NCBI GenBank assembly: GCA_003566395.1 | Contig: PXDL01000381.1 | Span: forward strand, 1 to 16,798 | DNA length: 16,798 bases | DNA from: Balneolia bacterium | GTDB taxonomy: Bacteria > Bacteroidota > Rhodothermia > Balneolales > Cyclonatronaceae | Direction of reading: 5' to 3' | In this document: one piece after another, positions 1-8,700 of the stretch | Layout: every line of letters starts with the position of its first letter | Numbering within the stretch: the stretch's first letter is position 1 | The notes under the pieces: model-generated | What the model was told of the DNA's origin: nothing | What the model saw: only the letters and a program-made list of their open reading frames with translations | The model's database searches: none | Made by a program: the position numbers and the translations under genes

Positions 1-1255
1 GCTGAATCGCCGGCTGGAGCAAATAAACTCCCGGCTCATTATACTGACAGGGCATCCGGAAGAAGTGATACCCCGAGTCTGCCGCAACCACGACGTTGAT
101 CGCGTGGTCTTCCACGAAGAAGAAGCGACCGAAGAAAAGCTGTGCGAAATGAAGTTGCGGGATAACCTGACGCCCCGGGGTGTCGCAGTCAATTCATACT
201 ACGGAGCCACGCTTTTTCATCCCGGGGACGTGCCGTTTGAAATTGAGAACATCCCCGATGTCTTTACCGCATTTCGCAAAAAGTGCGAGAAGCATGTACA
301 AATACGTCCGCTGTTTCCCGAGCCGGAAACACTTCCGCCTCTGCCCGGTTCCCTGTCACAAACAGAATTCGAACTGCCCGGAGAAACGTTTTTCGGGTTT
401 TCTCCACAATCGCCTTCGGAGAAATCGGTATTGCCGTTCAAAGGGGGAGAGCAGGCCGGGAAGGAGAGGCTGCACCACTATTTCTGGGATAAAGATCTGC
501 TGAAAAAATACAAAGAGACCCGTAACGGAATGCTGGGCGCGGACTATTCGAGCAAGTTTTCACCCTGGCTGGCCCTGGGTTGTTTATCCCCGCGGTTTAT
601 CTACAGCGAGGTTAAACGCTACGAATCCGGGCGTGTGAGAAACCAATCAACGTACTGGCTTATTTTCGAATTGATATGGCGTGACTACTTCCATTTCATC
701 TCCCTGAAGTACGGATCAAAACTGTTCCACGCATCCGGTATTAAAGGGAAGGAGTATAAGTGGAGCCGCAATAATGACCATTTCCGAATCTGGGCGGAAG
801 GAAAAACCGGAATTCCGCTCATCGACGCAAATATGCGCGAATTGAATCAGTCCGGATTTATGAGTAATCGCGGACGGCAGAACGTGGCGTGTTTTCTGGC
901 AAAAAATCTCAATATCGACTGGCGCCTGGGTGCATCATACTTTGAAAGCCTGCTTATTGATTACGATGTGTGCAGCAACTGGGGAAACTGGGCCTACAAC
1001 AGCGGGGTCGGCAATGATCCACGGGACCGCTATTTCAACATTGTGGGTCAGGCAAAACGCTACGATCCGGATGGCGACTATATCCGGTATTGGCTGCCCG
1101 AGCTGGAAAAGGTGTCCGATGAGTTTATTCATGAACCGCACCGTATGAATGTGGAAACGCAAAAGAGCTGCGGCGTGGAAATCGGCCATACCTATCCGTT
1201 TCCGGTAATCAATCTTGAAGAATCATATCGCGAAATTTTGAAACGAGGAGCGTGA
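1..1255 (+). CDS. DASH-family cryptochrome / photolyase, 5'-truncated by the window edge
   Basis: FAD-dependent blue-light protein of the photolyase/cryptochrome superfamily. DASH members repair cyclobutane pyrimidine dimers, mainly in single-stranded DNA, and may also act in light signalling. The frame is open from base 2, so the GTG at 65 is internal. About 417 residues are visible; compared with cyanobacterial CRY-DASH, about 70 N-terminal residues (start of the antenna-binding alpha/beta domain) are missing. DASH-type features include HPEEVIP near the beginning, ENIPDVFTAFRKK, the FAD-site block YKETRNGMLGADYSSKFSPW, LIWRDYFHF, DANMRELNQSGFMSNRGRQN, DYDVCSNWGNW, and RYFNIVGQAKRYDP followed by YWLPEL. 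The segment NDPRDRYF appears one residue shorter than the usual DASH form (NDPREDRYF or NDARDFRYF). The gene converges on pdeM with 6 bp between stop codons. Family assignment is firm; repair activity is inferred. Confidence 0.96.
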   Translation, partial: LNRRLEQINSRLIILTGHPEEVIPRVCRNHDVDRVVFHEEEATEEKLCEMKLRDNLTPRGVAVNSYYGATLFHPGDVPFEIENIPDVFTAFRKKCEKHVQIRPLFPEPETLPPLPGSLSQTEFELPGETFFGFSPQSPSEKSVLPFKGGEQAGKERLHHYFWDKDLLKKYKETRNGMLGADYSSKFSPWLALGCLSPRFIYSEVKRYESGRVRNQSTYWLIFELIWRDYFHFISLKYGSKLFHASGIKGKEYKWSRNNDHFRIWAEGKTGIPLIDANMRELNQSGFMSNRGRQNVACFLAKNLNIDWRLGASYFESLLIDYDVCSNWGNWAYNSGVGNDPRDRYFNIVGQAKRYDPDGDYIRYWLPELEKVSDEFIHEPHRMNVETQKSCGVEIGHTYPFPVINLEESYREILKRGA

Positions 1256-1261
1256 GCTGCT

Positions 1262-1921
1262 TCACCCTAACTCGATGATGTCTTTTTCAGCGATCACAAA
1301 AATGCGGTCGGTGCGGGTTGGCTGAACAAGGCCAAGCCCCGTAAAGGAGCCGAAAGCGGGAAGCATCAACTGCTGATTCGCTTCGGAAACCCAAAAGCAG
1401 GGAAGGCGTTCACGTTGTCTGCCGGGGCCGGTGAGCAGTACGCCGGGATGAACATGACCGCAGAGAGATGGAGCCGTTCGTTCGGGTTTCTGGCTTTTTG
1501 ATGCAGGGTGATGGAAAAGATGAAGGCCGTGATGGTCGAATCCCTCCGGCTCAGATTGCAGCCCGGCACTATCGTAATCCTGACGAGAGAGAATATCGTG
1601 ATTTCCGGCAATTAGCATCATGGGGAGTGACGCATGCCTGGCCCTCCAGTTCAGAAATGCATCCCACTCGGCATTCATTTCGCTGTGGAACAGATCACCC
1701 AGAAAAATAAGCTGAGCCGGATTCCGGGCATCGATGAGTGAATCAAGACGGGCGTAATCGGTTGCGTTGTGTCCGCCGGGTACGGGAAGTCCGGCTTTTC
1801 TGAAGGTGCCCGCTTTGCCGAAATGGGTGTCGGCGATGTAAAGAGAAGAGGTTTCAGGGCGGAAAACCGCACGTTCCGGCAGCAATTCAAGCTGGAATCC
1901 GGACAGATCAATGGTGCGCAT
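1262..1921 (-). CDS. pdeM: Ligase-associated DNA damage response metallophosphoesterase PdeM
   Basis: Predicted cytoplasmic two-metal phosphoesterase/endonuclease of the calcineurin-like superfamily. All expected motifs are visible: DTH (D31, H33), followed by the family-typical FGKAGTFRKAGLPVP; GDLFHS (D76); GNHD (107-109); and GHVH (H156, H158). The length of 219 aa is normal. The ATG at 1919-1921 is the best start: an in-frame TGA lies about 45 bp upstream and no good alternative start intervenes. No clear ribosome-binding site is seen. In many genomes pdeM sits beside a large Lhr-like helicase, an ATP-dependent ligase and an exonuclease. None of these is here; its visible neighbour is the convergent cryptochrome/photolyase, so any link is a shared DNA-repair theme rather than an operon. 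Confidence 0.93.
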   Translation of the reverse strand: MRTIDLSGFQLELLPERAVFRPETSSLYIADTHFGKAGTFRKAGLPVPGGHNATDYARLDSLIDARNPAQLIFLGDLFHSEMNAEWDAFLNWRARHASLPMMLIAGNHDILSRQDYDSAGLQSEPEGFDHHGLHLFHHPASKSQKPERTAPSLCGHVHPGVLLTGPGRQRERLPCFWVSEANQQLMLPAFGSFTGLGLVQPTRTDRIFVIAEKDIIELG

Positions 1922-2095
1922 CAGGGCGTATTCAGAATTAGGCAGAAGCTGTGTGAAGAGGTTTCATCCCGCTAAAGTAAACGCTTGGCAAGAGATAAAG
2001 AAGTCGGGGATTATCACCATTTTTAAAGCCGCGATACGGCTCAGGAAAAACGGATAAAATCTTTCAAAGAAACTTGAAAACATGTACCGATCTGG

Positions 2096-2124
2096 TTGCG
2101 GAGTTAAATTTTAGGTGCTATAAT
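2096..2124 (+). promoter_or_regulatory. Sigma70-like promoter candidate upstream of the FG-GAP cluster
   Basis: TTGCGG at 2096-2101 is followed after exactly 17 bp by a perfect TATAAT at 2119-2124. It reads toward the gene starting at 2356, leaving a leader of about 225 nt. In Bacteroidota proper the primary promoter is TTTG/TAnnTTTG, so whether this canonical form is used depends on the host lineage, which I can only infer. Confidence 0.45.
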
Positions 2125-2179
2125 ACCGCATTAAATTAACATTAAAGAAAACTTTGTTAAACCGTTCTTTTGCCTTGTC

Positions 2180-2230
2180 GAAAAAATGAAATCCTGGAAT
2201 AGAAAGCCTAAACTCCGGTTTCATTTTTTC
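2180..2230. terminator. Long hairpin with A-tract and T-tract: bidirectional terminator or attenuator candidate
   Basis: A perfect 12-bp inverted repeat: 2180-2191 (GAAAAAATGAAA) pairs with 2219-2230 (TTTCATTTTTTC). The arm extends inward with a bulge (C2193-G2217, then GGA 2196-2198 with TCC 2214-2216). Six T residues in the right arm, or six in the left arm read on the other strand, make it terminator-like in either direction, although the outer stem is A/T-rich and weak. It lies about 55 bp downstream of the TATAAT box and inside the predicted leader of the lipoprotein gene, so it could attenuate transcription or end a short RNA. Confidence 0.35.
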
Positions 2231-2355
2231 CCCAGCGTTGAATACATACAAAATCTCCGGTTTATCAAGACCTTCTTGTAACGGATAGCTTAACATTCGC
2301 GCTGTTATGTCATGGCCGGCTATGCGTTAAGTCCGGTGCCGACCTTTGTGTATAT

Positions 2356-5300
2356 ATGAGACCGAATTTCTGTATTTTTTGCGCCCTTCTGTTTTTAACC
2401 GTCGTTTCGTGCGCATCGCCTGAAGAGGAAACCTTGTTTGAACGGCTCGATGCCTCCCAAACCGGAGTTCATTTTACCAATACGGTGGAGAATTCCCCGG
2501 AATTCAACATCCTCAACTACCTCTATTTTTATGACGGCGGCGGCGTGGCGGTGGGCGATCTAAACAACAACGGCCTGCCGGATCTTTTCCTAACCGCCAA
2601 CGACGGACCCAACCGCTTGTTCAAAAACCTCGGGGATTACCGCTTTGAAGATATTACTGAAGCGGCCGGGATTATTCACAACGAGGGATCGTGGTCAACC
2701 GGTGTAACCATGGCCGACGTGAACGGGAACGGCTATCTTGATATCTATGTGAGCCACTCCAATTATCTGGTTAAATCCGGCCCGAATCAGCTCTACATCA
2801 ATAACGGTGATATGACCTTCACCGAACGGGCCGCGGATTACGGACTGGATTTTAAAGGCTACTCTACCCAGGCTGCATTTTTTGACTACAATCAGAACGG
2901 CCGGTTGGATATGTTTTTGTTGAACCACTCTTTTCACAGCGAAAAAACCTACGGGCAGGCTGAAGAACTTCGCAGAATCCCTGACCCTAAAGCCGGAGAC
3001 CGTCTGTTTCGGAATGATGGAGATCGGTTTACCGACGTCACCGAAGAAGCCGGAATAATAAGCAGTGCGCTGGGCTACGGCCTCGGGCTTGCGATTTCCG
3101 ACATCAATAAAAACGGCTTGCCCGATATTTATGTCGGAAATGATTTCCACGAAGACGATTATCTCTACATCAACAACGGCGACGGTACGTTTACTGAAAT
3201 GGTGTACGACTATTTTGTTCATACCAGCCGCTCGTCTATGGGCAATGATATAGCCGATCTAACCAACGACGGCAATGTGGACGTTTTTTCACTGGATATG
3301 ATGGCCGAAGATCACGAAACCTACATGAGGTCTGGTGGTCCTGATCTGGTTCCTATAGCTCAGACAAAGCGAAATTTCGGGTTTGGCGCGAAAAATGCGC
3401 GCAACACCATTCAAATTAACCGGGGGATGTCTCCTGAAGGCAGCCCGGTGTTCAGCGAGATGGCCTTCACCCTGGGCCTTGCACGAACCGAGTGGAGCTG
3501 GGCGGCCCTTCTGGCAGATTTCGACAACAGCGGATACAAAGATATTTACGTGAGCAACGGAATGCCTCAACGCCCAAACGATCTTGACTTTACGGCCCAT
3601 TTGCGGGTAATCCGGGATCAGGACGATCCGGAAAAAGTGGAGCAGGATGAATACCGTGCCCTCGATCGCTTACCGGGTGCAGTTGTTCACGATTATATGT
3701 TTAAAAACCACGGAAATCTCGAGTTTGAGAACGTCAGCAGAGAGTGGGGATTCGGCCGTGCGGTTGTGTCGAACGGAGCCGCCTATGCCGATCTAAACAA
3801 TGACGGCCGGCTTGAGCTTATCGTGAATCATCTGAATGAGCCGGTTTCCATTTATCGTAACACTACCGAGGCGGACAGCGCCGGGGCGTATCTTCGTGTT
3901 GTATTAAAGGGTGAAGGCGGCAATACGTCGGGAATAGGGGCGAAAGTGGTGTTATATGATGGCGAAGAAATCTTCTATCAGGAACAAATGCCCACGCGCG
4001 GATTTCAGTCATCGGTAGATCACCGTCTGCACTTCGGTCTCGGTGAACGCAGCCGGGTCGATTCGCTGCTTGTGGTGTGGCCCGACCGGAAGTATCAGGT
4101 GCTGTACGATGTAGAACTGCGCCGCCGGATCGAGCTCGATCAACAGGAGGCCGCTGGGCAGTTCGATTACAGCAGACTTCACCGGTCCTTTGATCAAATG
4201 TGGATGGTCAGGATACCGGAAGCGCAGCAGCTGGATTTCACGCATCAGGAAAACCGGTTCAATGATTTCAACCGCGAGCCGCTTATGCCCTATAAACTTT
4301 CCACACAGGGACCGGCCCTCGCCGTAGCAGATGTCAACGGGAACGGACTCGATGACATTTATATCGGAGGGGCGTTTCGTCAGGCCGGCAGTCTGTTCCT
4401 TCAGCAGCAGGACGGATCATTCCAAAAAACACAGCAGGATCTGTTTAACGCCGATGCCGTATCCGAAGATGTGGATGCGTTGTTTTTTGATGCCACGGGT
4501 AACGGTCTGCCCGATCTTTATGTCGTTTCCGGGGGCGGCCAGTTTGTGGATACCGAAGAAGCTCTGGTTGACAGGCTGTATATCAATCTGGGAGACGGCC
4601 GTTTTGAAAAATCCGGGGACAGGATTCCGCTTATGTATTTGAACGGGGCGGTTGCACGTGCCGCCGATATAAACGGAAACGGAGCTTCAGACCTTTTTAT
4701 AGGAAGCCGCTCGATGCCCTGGCACTATGGTGAGTCTCCGGGAAGCTATTTGCTCCTGAACGACGGAAACGGAAATTTCACAAACGCCACCGACGAGCTT
4801 TACCCGGATTTGCCGGACATCGGGATGGTAACAGACGCAGCTTTCGCCGACCTGACCGGAAACGGTACGCCCGAACTTATTATAGTGGGAGAATGGCTTC
4901 CCGTTACGGTATTATCGTTGCGGGATGGAAAATTTGAAAACATTGCCGGAGAACTCGGCCTCCGGCAAAGCGGCGGTCTCTGGCAATCCGTTCAGGTTGT
5001 TGATGTAAGCGGAAACGGCCAAAAAGACATTGTGCTCGGAAATTTCGGGACCAACAGCCGGATTGACGCATCCCCCGACCGCCCGTTTCATTTATTGATT
5101 AGCGAATTCGGCGATGACGGCCGCGCCTCCGCGGTAATGGCCGTTGAGCGGGAGGGCGGATTGTATCCTTTCGACCGACTTGATGAACTGATGCTCGAAT
5201 TTTCCTTTTTGTCGGGGCGGATAAGCAGTTACAGAGATTTTTCACGGAAAAGTATGGACGAACTATTCGGCAGAAGTAAAGTTTCACAGGCTGCGCGTCA

Positions 5301-5691
5301 GACCCTTCAGCATTTGGATTCCGGTGCGTATCTTTCCGATGGTAACGGCAGCTTTTCGTGGACCTCATTCCCCGTGGAAGCCCAGGCGTTTCCGGTAATG
5401 GGCTCTGCCGTGGTTGAAGGCATGGACGGAACCAAGCACCTTTTACTTACCGGAAACCTTTACGATGTAAAACCCGGCACGGGAGGCAAGCAGGGTGCCG
5501 GTCACGGACTTCATCTGATCGTCAATGCCGATGGTACATACCGCACGCTTCCTATTCAGAAAAGCGGATTTTATGTGCCCGGTGAATCCAGGGGCACAGC
5601 TATTATAAACGGCCCCGGCGGACGCATTTTTGTAGTAGCCGCAAGAAACAACATGTCACCCCTTATTTTTCAGTTTAACCAGATTGAGTAA
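2356..5691 (+). CDS. Large FG-GAP/VCBS-repeat lipoprotein with central ASPIC/UnbV domain (CRTAC1-like)
   Basis: Probable envelope lipoprotein of 1111 aa with no known activity. Residues 1-19 form a lipoprotein signal peptide ending in VVSC (C19). Two blocks of FG-GAP repeats follow: about 45-500 with Ca-loop-like sequences such as DLNNNGLPD (68), DVNGNGYLD (121), DYNQNGRLD (177), DINKNGLPD (249), DLTNDGNVD (301), DFDNSGYKD (388) and DLNNDGRLE (479), and about 640-895 with loops at 659, 712, 771, 832 and 883. Between them, at about 512-585, is an ASPIC/UnbV domain (GIGAKVVLYDG, then RLHFGLGE). Residues 910-1000 break the repeat pattern. The architecture suggests two beta-propellers joined by the ASPIC domain, probably Ca-bound, in adhesion, binding or scaffolding. 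The gene begins the cluster and has no visible Shine-Dalgarno. ATG 2356 is supported by the signal peptide directly after it. Domain calls are strong; role is unknown. Confidence 0.9.
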   Translation: MRPNFCIFCALLFLTVVSCASPEEETLFERLDASQTGVHFTNTVENSPEFNILNYLYFYDGGGVAVGDLNNNGLPDLFLTANDGPNRLFKNLGDYRFEDITEAAGIIHNEGSWSTGVTMADVNGNGYLDIYVSHSNYLVKSGPNQLYINNGDMTFTERAADYGLDFKGYSTQAAFFDYNQNGRLDMFLLNHSFHSEKTYGQAEELRRIPDPKAGDRLFRNDGDRFTDVTEEAGIISSALGYGLGLAISDINKNGLPDIYVGNDFHEDDYLYINNGDGTFTEMVYDYFVHTSRSSMGNDIADLTNDGNVDVFSLDMMAEDHETYMRSGGPDLVPIAQTKRNFGFGAKNARNTIQINRGMSPEGSPVFSEMAFTLGLARTEWSWAALLADFDNSGYKDIYVSNGMPQRPNDLDFTAHLRVIRDQDDPEKVEQDEYRALDRLPGAVVHDYMFKNHGNLEFENVSREWGFGRAVVSNGAAYADLNNDGRLELIVNHLNEPVSIYRNTTEADSAGAYLRVVLKGEGGNTSGIGAKVVLYDGEEIFYQEQMPTRGFQSSVDHRLHFGLGERSRVDSLLVVWPDRKYQVLYDVELRRRIELDQQEAAGQFDYSRLHRSFDQMWMVRIPEAQQLDFTHQENRFNDFNREPLMPYKLSTQGPALAVADVNGNGLDDIYIGGAFRQAGSLFLQQQDGSFQKTQQDLFNADAVSEDVDALFFDATGNGLPDLYVVSGGGQFVDTEEALVDRLYINLGDGRFEKSGDRIPLMYLNGAVARAADINGNGASDLFIGSRSMPWHYGESPGSYLLLNDGNGNFTNATDELYPDLPDIGMVTDAAFADLTGNGTPELIIVGEWLPVTVLSLRDGKFENIAGELGLRQSGGLWQSVQVVDVSGNGQKDIVLGNFGTNSRIDASPDRPFHLLISEFGDDGRASAVMAVEREGGLYPFDRLDELMLEFSFLSGRISSYRDFSRKSMDELFGRSKVSQAARQTLQHLDSGAYLSDGNGSFSWTSFPVEAQAFPVMGSAVVEGMDGTKHLLLTGNLYDVKPGTGGKQGAGHGLHLIVNADGTYRTLPIQKSGFYVPGESRGTAIINGPGGRIFVVAARNNMSPLIFQFNQIE

Positions 5692-5759
5692 AACGTGTTT
5701 GAAGCGTGCCGCCGAAGATGTTACAGGGCGGTCTTCAGGCTGAAAAACACCATCACAAC

Positions 5760-8700
5760 ATGAAAAAAATTAACGAGATAACAGTTATAGCAGGTCTTAT
5801 ACTGCTTACAGCAATAGCAGGATGCGGACCCTCGGAAGAGCCGGGTCCTCCGGGTCCGGATTCCCAGGCCTACCGGCAGGCCGTTTCGGATTTTTATGTG
5901 AGTTTGGCGGCAAGCCAGACCGATGAGGCACGGTTCGGATTTAACAAGATGAACGAGGTGGCCCGTGCATTTCCGCAGGAAGCTGCCGCGTGGGCAAATC
6001 TCGGCGTATATGCGATGCGTCAGGGAAACTTTGATCTTGCCGGTGAGCGGTTAGGGCAGGCCAGAGAAGCGGCCCCCGGAAATGCGGATATTCTCTATTT
6101 ATCCGGCATGTACGAAAGCCGTCGCGGCAATACCGAAGCAGCCATCGATTTTTACCGGCAGGCTTCAAATGTGGACAATCAGAACCTGAGAATGCTTTTT
6201 TCGCTGATGAATGAGCTCGAGCGTGAAGACGACAGGGCCAATGCGGAAGAAATCCGGGAAGTTCTGAGACGTATGATGAGTCTGGCCCCGGCGAATCAGG
6301 CCGTACAGTATGAGGCCGCCCGTCTCGGCGCCATCGACCGTGATGAGGTGCTGCTGGTTCGCGCCCTTGATGAGCTGGAGACGCACACCGGAACCTGGCC
6401 CGATGATGCCCGCGAGCAGCTTGAATTGCTCCGGCAAATGGCCGATGAATCCTCCTTCAGTGATTTCGGTTTTGAGCTCGTGTTTTTACGCAACATGATT
6501 GAGGAAACCCCGCAATTTCAGTACGATCTGCTTCGGATTCAATTTCCGCCTACGGAAGTCGGTTTTTTGATTACGCGGTTTCTCTGGCTGCCCGAACCGG
6601 TGGTGCAGGTTGCCGAACCCGATCTGGAAATGCGTTTTTCGGCACAGCAGCCGGAAGATATCGACCGTTCATCTTTACTTAAATCGGTAACCCTTCTGGA
6701 AGAGCTCCCACCGTTCACCGTTCATATTGCCGATGGTGAGCTGGTGATAGACGCCGATACACGCCTCGGTTTTCCGGGCCGCACCGACGGGCCGCTTTCA
6801 CCCCGCGCAATTGCCGAAATTGATTACAACTACAACTTCAGAAACGACATCGCCCTTGCCGGAAACCTCGGATTCAGGCTTTACCGGCAGGAAGAGGACC
6901 AGAGCTTTACGAATGTGACCGCCGATCTCGGTATTCCCGCTTCTTTACGGGAGCAGTCGTACAACGGCGTCTGGCCCGCCGATGTAGATCTGGACGGCGA
7001 TCTTGATCTCATCCTTGCACCCTACGGCGGCACACCCCTTGTACTCATTAATCAGGCCGACGGTCGTTTCGGAACGCTGAATCCGTTTGAAGGTATAGAA
7101 AATGTAGCGGATGTGCTGTGGGCTGATTTCGACAGTGACGGAGCCGCCGACGCTGTTTTTCTGACCAGGGAAGGCGAGGTAGCTTTGTACCGGAATATGA
7201 GGTCCGGCGAATTTGTGCGGGAAGCCGGATTGCCGGAACTGGATAATGTGGCGGCCGTTGCATCCGGTGATATTACGGCCAACGGTTATTTCGAAATTCT
7301 TGCGGCCCGAACGGACGGCTCGGTCGCCAAGCTTGCCTATAATCAGCGCCATGATAACTGGGAAAAGTCCGTGTTGATACCGGCCGGTGCCGATCGGGAA
7401 GGATTCATCAAAAATGAAACGACATTCTTTATTGCCGATCTGGATAATAACGGCAGTTTTGATCTGGTGCTGTCGGGTTTCGGGAATACCCAAATCTGGC
7501 TGAGCGATACCGACGGCGCATTCACCCTGCTTGAAACCGAACCCTTCGGGCGCGTGACCTCTGTATATGATGTTGACGGTAACGAACGCCTCGACCTCAT
7601 CGGATCAAACAGAGAAGGACAAGCTTTTGAGTGGATGAACACGGGTACCAAGCCGTATTTTGCCTATTCCATCCGTGCGCGGGCCTCCGGCCTTGAAGGA
7701 GATCAGCGTATCAATTCTTTCGGGATTGGCGGAGAGATGGAAATTCGCTCCGGCTTGCTCTATCAGAAGCAGGTTATAAACTCTCCGATTCTGCATTTTG
7801 GCCTTGGCGAATACGAAGAAGCCGAAATGCTGCGAATTATCTGGCCCAACGGTTCTGTTCAGGCCGAGTTCGCCGAGCTGGGGATGGGGTCCACTATTTT
7901 CAATGAACAGGTGCTGAAAGGGTCTTGCCCGTGGCTGTTCACCAACGACGGGGAGCAGATTCAATTTATAACAGATGCGCTTTGGCGGGCTCCGCTGGGG
8001 CTGCGTATCAATGCGCTGGAAACGGCGGGCGTTACCCAAACGCTGGATCGCGTGCGAATACCCTCAGGCCTGCTTCGTGAAACCGACGGTATCTACGACG
8101 TACGCATTACGGCCGAGCTATGGGAAACCCACTTTTTCGATTATGTCGGCCTTGTGGCGGTGGATCATCCCGAAGATACGGAGATGTTTATAGATGAGCG
8201 CTTCGTCTTTCCGGCTCCCGACCTGAGCGCCAGGCTTCTTAGTAAGCCCAAACCGGTTGCGAAGGTGACGGATAAGCATGGCAATGATCTCACTCAAACC
8301 TTATCGCAGCCGGATGCCGATTATGTTGCACCTTTCCGGAAAACCTCATTTCAGGGACTGGTGCATCCACACTATATCGAAATTGAAATAGGGGATGACG
8401 CACCGTGGGAATCCCCGTTGTGGCTGGTGCTTCAGGGCTGGCTGCGCCCCACCGACAGCTCCATTAATATGGCTCTCGGGCAAGGCCGTCATCAGCCGCC
8501 TTCCGGGATTCATGTAGAGGTTTCCGATGGAGAGGGAGGCTGGCAAACGCTGCACGAAAATTACGGAGTTCCGGCAGGTAAGCTTAAATCCATACTACTT
8601 GATTTGACCGACGCTTTTCCGCATACCGATGACCGCCGTGTCCGTTTGCATACTACCTCCGAAATCTACTGGGATGCCGTTCGCTGGGCTGAAGAACGCA

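Larger units (their letters stand above)
1922..2355. other. Divergent intergenic region between pdeM and the first FG-GAP lipoprotein gene
   Basis: This 434-bp stretch carries no convincing gene. It holds a 5-bp hairpin at 2027-2041 (AGCCG, loop CGATA, CGGCT), a sigma70-like promoter at 2096-2124 reading toward the lipoprotein gene, and a long A/T-flanked hairpin at 2180-2230. A 61-codon minus-strand frame (2111-2296) is not supported by any start signal or recognised similarity. Confidence 0.6.

Noticed and set aside
65..67. GTG 65 as start of the cryptochrome gene
   Set aside because: The frame continues without a stop to the window edge and encodes the expected DASH sequence (HPEEVIP) around this point, so the gene simply begins outside the window.
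1975..1990. Second LacI-like site (TAAACGCTT) near the pdeM start
   Set aside because: Only one half resembles the operator at 12272-12285; several fixed positions of the pattern fail and there is no symmetry.
2111..2296. 61-codon minus-strand frame in the intergenic region
   Set aside because: It has no ribosome-binding signal and no similarity I recognise, and it runs through the inverted repeat at 2180-2230 and the TATAAT box, so it is more likely regulatory DNA.
2695..3222. Antisense open frame of 175 codons inside the first FG-GAP gene; similar ones at 6945-7493 and 10325-10882
   Set aside because: All lie opposite clear FG-GAP coding sequence. The repeated Asp/Asn/Gly codons leave the antisense strand poor in stops, which explains their length; they show no domain or signal sequence.
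5706..5759. GTG 5706 as start of the TPR-ASPIC protein
   Set aside because: It would put 18 polar residues before a complete lipoprotein signal peptide that begins at ATG 5760.
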